A stretch of 64,000 bases of DNA from Cheilinus undulatus (Eukaryota; Chordata; Actinopteri; Labriformes; Labridae). Numbering within the stretch: position 1 is the stretch's first letter; each line of letters begins with the position of its first letter. Of this stretch, positions 59,282-64,000 are shown one piece after another. A program made the position numbers and the translations under genes. Under the pieces are notes generated by a model that was not told the DNA's origin, searched no databases, and saw only the letters and a program-made list of their open reading frames with translations. Location of the stretch: NCBI RefSeq assembly GCF_018320785.1, contig NC_054882.1, positions 25,052,719 through 25,116,718 on the forward strand. The letters run 5' to 3'.

Positions 59282-61127
59282 TATACACTGCAGAGGCAGG
59301 AAATGATTTTACCATGTTTCGAAACATGTAAAGGTAAAAAAAACACCTAAATTTCTTTATCTGAAAAATGAGAAACAGGATAACTACTCAAGATAGGAAG
59401 ACAAAATAAATTTACTTGATCTATTGTATGAAATCCTGTTTTATTTATTTTATTGCATGAAGGCTAAGGGTTATGCACTATTTTGTGTGATCACATGGCT
59501 GAGTAGACTCACAGGAGGAGGCTTTAGGCCCACCTTTTCCCACTTTTTTGCCTCTTCTAGACTGATTAAAAGTTGGTTTGAGTTTGCATTTCTATCGGGG
59601 TAACTATCATCTGTGGGCTTCAAAGCTGAATTCAGACAGCAATGGATGACATCATAGAGACTATGCCCTTGTTTTATACAGGTTTTGGTTTGAATAGGTC
59701 TAACCACTGACCAAGTTTAATGCCAATCAATCAATTTTAGGAATGTAATATAATGTATAAATACAAATCTATTGGACCATACTCAAGCGTAAAGAGTTTT
59801 CCATGGGAGTTATACAAAAGGCAGCCAATTAAAACAAAATATCTTCCCTTTTAATAAGAATTTGAACAAATCAGACCGAAATGTGAGAGGTGTGTTAATA
59901 GAAAACACTCCTTTGTTTTTAAGAATTACATTAATCTACTCGTATTCATACATTGTTATGGCCCTTTAAATCATACACGTTCAGTAGGCTTCACAGCCAA
60001 GACCCTGTCACCAAATGTAGTCCAAAACCCCCCTCTGAGGCATCTTCCAATACAACACAGATGGCAAGTGGCAATAATAAGCTGGCATCGAAATCTTACT
60101 AAATATATCATTACCCCATAGGCTTGGCATGATGAGTCTCCTGTTCTATTTCTGTGCTGCTTTGTCTTAGCTTAATGAAAAATCAGTGGATTAAGGGATG
60201 CGTGATTCTCCACTCAAAGTTAACAAAATAGTAAACAAAGCAGTTTATGCGCATCAAATGAATGGAAAAAAATTGTCAGTTATCTCATTCTTGTTTCTAT
60301 GGAATACTTGTGCACATGACCAGCACAGTGAGACTCCCTCGCAGTGACAGCACCAGCAACAGCATGTTTAATAGCTGTGCAAGCAAGAAATATGGTGACA
60401 AGTACGCTGCCCTGAGGAATACCTTCTGTTGACTCTGGCATGCACAATAATCAGTTGATGGATAGAGGGGGAAACAGAAGGCTACAAATGGCATATTTCA
60501 TCAGAGAAATGGGAAATGGCTCTTGAATCAAATAACCCTCCAGCAGCCGATTCTCTGCTATATAAGTTTGCTATGGATGTTATTACACTCCACACCTGCT
60601 CCTTATACCTGAAATTACATCACAGACGACAGCCCATCTTTCATTTTGCTGTTACACCGGACAGAAAGCAATGAGATGGGACAGACAGAGGATTGCATCC
60701 TGGGAGCTAAAACTGCAAATTACAATACTGTTCCACCATTCAGTCTCATATTGCATTCAAAGTTTGTTTCATCTGACCAACAGTGCAAAAAAACAAAGAT
60801 ATTTGATTTACTATAATGAAAAGAAATGAAAAAAGACTGTCTTAGAGGATTCTGCACAAACCAGCTGATGAAATTTTGGCCATTTTAGCTTGGAAAAGGA
60901 CTTAAGTGATTCATCAATCATCAAAAGAAGTTGATAGTTTCTTTTGGATGATAATTTATGGATTAATCAAGCAACTAAAGCAGCCCGGCATGGCTGGAAC
61001 AGACATGCATGAAAGTGTTTCATCTTCACACAGAAGATATTAAAGTTCTGCCAACTTAGACTGAAAAACAACAAGAAGTTTGTGGCTTCTATTTTTCACA
61101 CTGGTCCTGCACAATATGAGAAATATA
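59282..61127. other. Intergenic, no gene seen
   Basis: Unique-looking AT-rich sequence. No exon, RNA gene or element end is supported on either strand. Confidence 0.45.
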
Positions 61128-62205
61128 CAGTGCCTTAAAAAGTATTTAACCGCCTTAGATGTTTAACCCTTTTATTGGTTTTATAAATCAACCCGTTTCT
61201 TTGCAAAACTGCTCAATCTCTGTCAGGTTTTAAGAGGATGGGGTTTAAACAGTCCTTTCAAAATCCAGCAACAAATTCAATCCTGCACTGAGGTCTGGGC
61301 TTTGACTCAGTCACTCCAGAATATTCACCTTGTTGTCTTTAAACCATTTCTGTGTAGCTTTCACAGTATTCTTTAGATCATTGTCTTACTGGAAAATGAA
61401 TCTACTCCCAGGCTGTAGCTCTCTTGCAGACTGAATAAGACTGTCCTGTGCTTTGCCACACTCATTTTATCCTCTACTTTTACAAGCCTTTCAGGGCCAG
61501 GTACTAAGGAGCATCCCCACAGCATGATGCTGCCACCACTGTGCTTCACAGTGGGAATGGTGTGTTTGTGGTGATGTTCATTATTTGGTGTTTTGTCTGA
61601 TGGCCAAGAAGCACCATTTTGGTCTCATCAGACCAAAGAACTATTTTCCACTTGACCATGGAGTCTCCCACATGCCTTTTGGGGAACTCTAGTCAAGATT
61701 TACTCTGAGTTTTCTTCAACAGTGTTTTTTCTTTGCCACTCTACCATAAAGTTTTGACTGGTGAAGAACCTGGGCAGCACTTGTTGTATGCAGAGTCTCT
61801 CCCATCTCAGCTGCTGAAGTTTGTAACTTCTTCTGAGTAGCCATAGGTGTCTTGGTGGCCACTCTCACTAGGCTCCTTCTTGCACGGTCACTCAGTTTGT
61901 GAGGACTGCCTGATCTAGGCAGATTTAAACATGTGCCATATTCCTTCGATTTCTTGATGATGTTCAGTGCCTTGGAAATCATTTTATATCCATCCCTTAA
62001 CTTACACTTTTCAATTACCACTACTCTGAGTTGCTTGGAGTGTTCTTTTGTCTCCATGGTGTAATTGTGGCCAGGAATACTGATAAATCAGTGTCTTTAT
62101 ACTACAATCACTTGATAAACATTCACTGCATTCAGTTGATATCAATTTCATTAATTGAGACTAGAACCAATTCTCAGTTGAACAAGGTCAGCCACTTTAA
62201 AGTAG
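61128..62205 (-). mobile_element. Tc1-like transposon relic
   Basis: The left end CAGTGCCTTAAAAAGTATTT follows TA. On the minus strand, a 113-codon frame (62057 down to 61716) gives the transposase N-terminus with LNLPRSGSPHKLSDRARRSL and HQSKLYGRVAKKKH. Downstream, reverse-oriented GCATGATGCTGCCACCACTG (about 61523-61542) marks the catalytic middle. The opposite end runs into a TA microsatellite and is not visible. It is related to 33520-34240. Confidence 0.85.
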
Positions 62206-62272
62206 GTATATATATATATAGATATATATGTATATCTATATATATATAGATATACATATATATATATATAGT
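62205..62272. repeat. (TA)n / TATAGA microsatellite
   Basis: Runs of TATATA are interrupted by GATATA and TGTATA. The stretch is palindromic at several points. It lies where the right end of the Tc1 relic would be expected. Confidence 0.9.
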
Positions 62273-62559
62273 TAAATAAACAACAAATACTGTTGTTCCT
62301 CAACACCTGTTTTTTTTTCCCTGAGTCTGTGATAGCATTTTTACCACTTAACTTCCACCAAATACTTTAAATTTCTGTGTGTGAGATGCACTTTCAACTC
62401 CTATTTTTTTTCTATCTAAAAAGTTGGTTAAATCTTATCTACCCAAACATCTTTACACCAGTAATAATCTGCTGTCACGGCCACGAGTGCAGCTGCCATT
62501 ATCACACATCCAACACCTCCTGACACATCTGAAAATTTGCCCCTTATCATTATGCATGG

Positions 62560-63200
62560 AAAGCTGCTGTTTCATGGCTCGCACAACGCTTTCTACCGAG
62601 CCAGTTCTGGGCTGGTTGGGAGCCAATGCCTAATCTAGCACCAGTTCTTTGTTTTTCTATAAACAAAGGACTGTCTCTAGGCCAGAAAACACTGGTTCCA
62701 TCACAACACCGAAACCCCACTGCTACAGGGGAAAGTGCTGGTTGACGGCAGGGCCTGCATGCACTCTGTATGTGGCTGGGAACATGACTGTAGTGTACAA
62801 CCAACCAGGAAATGATTGGCCAGGTCTGACAACAGACCTGACAAATCAGTGTAATTTCAGGAGAACGAGGCGAAAGCTACAGGCGGGGCTTGGGGTACCA
62901 ATGACCACCGCTGGAGTGACTCAGATGTAGCTATAGTATAGTAGCAGTTTTATCAGAACTGGATTATATTTTTTTATCAAACAAAGAGCAAAGAACTGCA
63001 CCATAGCTTTTTATGATGTTTGCTTTGGCATGAGTTTGTGATAGTTGTGGGCAAGCCTCTGCATACAATGGCCCCTGCCGGTGTAGCATTTTCTTAGGAT
63101 GTAGCTTTAGCATAGCGTCAGTTTAATTAGAAGTGGGCCACATTTCTTTATTTAAACAGAAACAAACAGACATACAGAAAGCTTGTCTTTGGGGAAGATG
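62560..63200. repeat. Composite repeat with tandem related segments
   Basis: The segment TAGCAGTTTTATCAGAACTG (about 62942) resembles GTCAGTTTAATTAGAAGTGG (about 63118) and also CCAGTTTTATCAGAACTTGG at 46651-46670, each followed by a run ending AAA.AAAGAAC or similar. The left part has CCAGTTCTGGGCTGGTTGGG motifs. It is probably a dispersed DNA-transposon derivative with partial internal duplication. Confidence 0.45.
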
Positions 63201-63924
63201 TTTTTGCTGATCTCCCTTGAGTTTTATCCACCAATATAGTCCACCTTTCATCACCCACAGCAGTGCCAGCCTGATGAGCTGTGCATGCCTAACACCTCAT
63301 TTTATCTTGTCATTCTGAATGGACTGTAAGGAATGTGACTGATGTAATGTTTGTCCAATTACAAATGTGAACGCCTTCCTAGGTAAATGCGATATACTTA
63401 CCTGGATATAGGAAAAATCTGTCTTGCATGTCAGGTTACTTAAACTCTAAAATGCTCTATGGTCGTTTTCACACCTGATAGTCTTGGGGACTCAGTTCAG
63501 TTCGGAACTCAAATTGCAACATCATTGCACTATCCTATGGTTTGGTGCACACTCACATTGCCCTTGGTCGAAAGAACCAAACCAGAAGTTTGTGGCGCTG
63601 TTGCCCCAAACAAAAAGTGGCGAAGACGAAAAGGAGACGTAAAGGAAAACGAAAACTCCTTCCGCCTGTCTTTTTTTTAACATAAACAACTAGAAAAGCA
63701 CTCAGAGAGCGCAGACCTCCGCCATCAGCCCTATCTCCCAATAGTGAAGAATCCTTTAAAAACATTCCTGGATTCAGACGGTGATCCGGATGACTCCCAA
63801 AATCTAATTCGCCGATTACTCCCTCCCCGGTGGGGTGGATACACAGTGAGGCAAAGCACTGGCTTCGTTACGTGCGGACTGTCACAGCGGAAGCACCCAT
63901 AGTCTCACCGGACGACTGAAAGTC
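63201..63924. promoter_or_regulatory. Upstream region of the right-edge gene
   Basis: From about 63470 the sequence becomes less AT-rich, with scattered CpGs near 63770-63915, consistent with a promoter and 5' UTR for the exon at 63925. Part of 63460-63600 (TTTTCACACCTGATAGTC) looks like a dispersed fish repeat. No core promoter motif is certain. Confidence 0.35.
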
Positions 63925-63963
63925 ATGGCAGAGGGTGAATATTTCTCTATTCCTCCCAGCATT
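63925..63963 (+). CDS. Candidate first coding exon of an unidentified gene
   Basis: An ATG in good Kozak context (GTCATGG, purine at -3 and G at +4) opens 13 codons, MAEGEYFSIPPSI, followed exactly in phase 0 by a consensus GTGAGT donor at 63964. The upstream 100 bp is relatively CpG-containing. I do not recognise the protein. The gene would continue beyond the right edge. If the donor is not used, the frame simply runs on to the window end, so a longer first exon is also possible. Confidence 0.45.
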
Positions 63964-64000
63964 GTGAGTATTCTCGCTACACTTTGCTGTCTTCTCTCTG

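Overview
The window is nuclear DNA from a ray-finned fish, most likely a teleost. It is AT-rich, with compact split genes using GT-AG introns, and its intergenic space is full of the DNA transposons (Tc1/mariner, hAT-like, TTAA-target elements, MITEs) and tRNA-derived SINEs typical of teleosts. It is not bacterial or viral. The species cannot be named from sequence alone.

Three protein-coding genes are recognised from exon translations, and a fourth is suspected. At the left edge, the first two coding exons of EXOC5 (exocyst Sec10) lie on the minus strand (2705-3178). A 354-bp divergent promoter separates its start codon from that of AP5M1 (AP-5 mu subunit), which runs on the plus strand from 3533 to 9005. 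I could rebuild all eight AP5M1 coding exons; they are phase-consistent and give 490 aa. SLC35F4 (a multi-pass SLC35-family transporter) is on the minus strand from 39967 down to 25103, with seven coding exons giving 415 aa. At the right edge, a 13-codon first-exon candidate ending in a GTGAGT donor (63925-63963, plus strand) suggests another gene that continues outside the window.

The order EXOC5(-) AP5M1(+) SLC35F4(-) matches human 14q22-q23. No NAA30 or CCDC198 exon was seen between AP5M1 and SLC35F4, where human has them. The three gene products act separately: tethering of secretory vesicles, late-endosomal coat sorting, and membrane solute transport. Their adjacency is conserved synteny, not a functional cluster.

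Layout: 1-3178 EXOC5 intron and exons with a Tc1 relic; 3179-3532 bidirectional promoter; 3533-9140 AP5M1, with introns carrying a SINE, a MITE and Tc1 pieces; 9141-24640 intergenic, with several nested transposons; 24640-40000 SLC35F4, with long TE-filled introns; 40000-63920 intergenic, with a complete-ended Tc1 element split inside a simple-repeat field, hAT-like elements with visible 8-bp target duplications, and a short hAT element carrying a BED zinc-finger remnant; 63925-64000 start of a new gene.

No wholly new system was found. The most informative signals are the nested TE chronology, the BED-finger repeat family, a Tc1 end abutting an SLC35F4 splice donor, and a near-perfect 31-bp-arm hairpin at 53347-53414.
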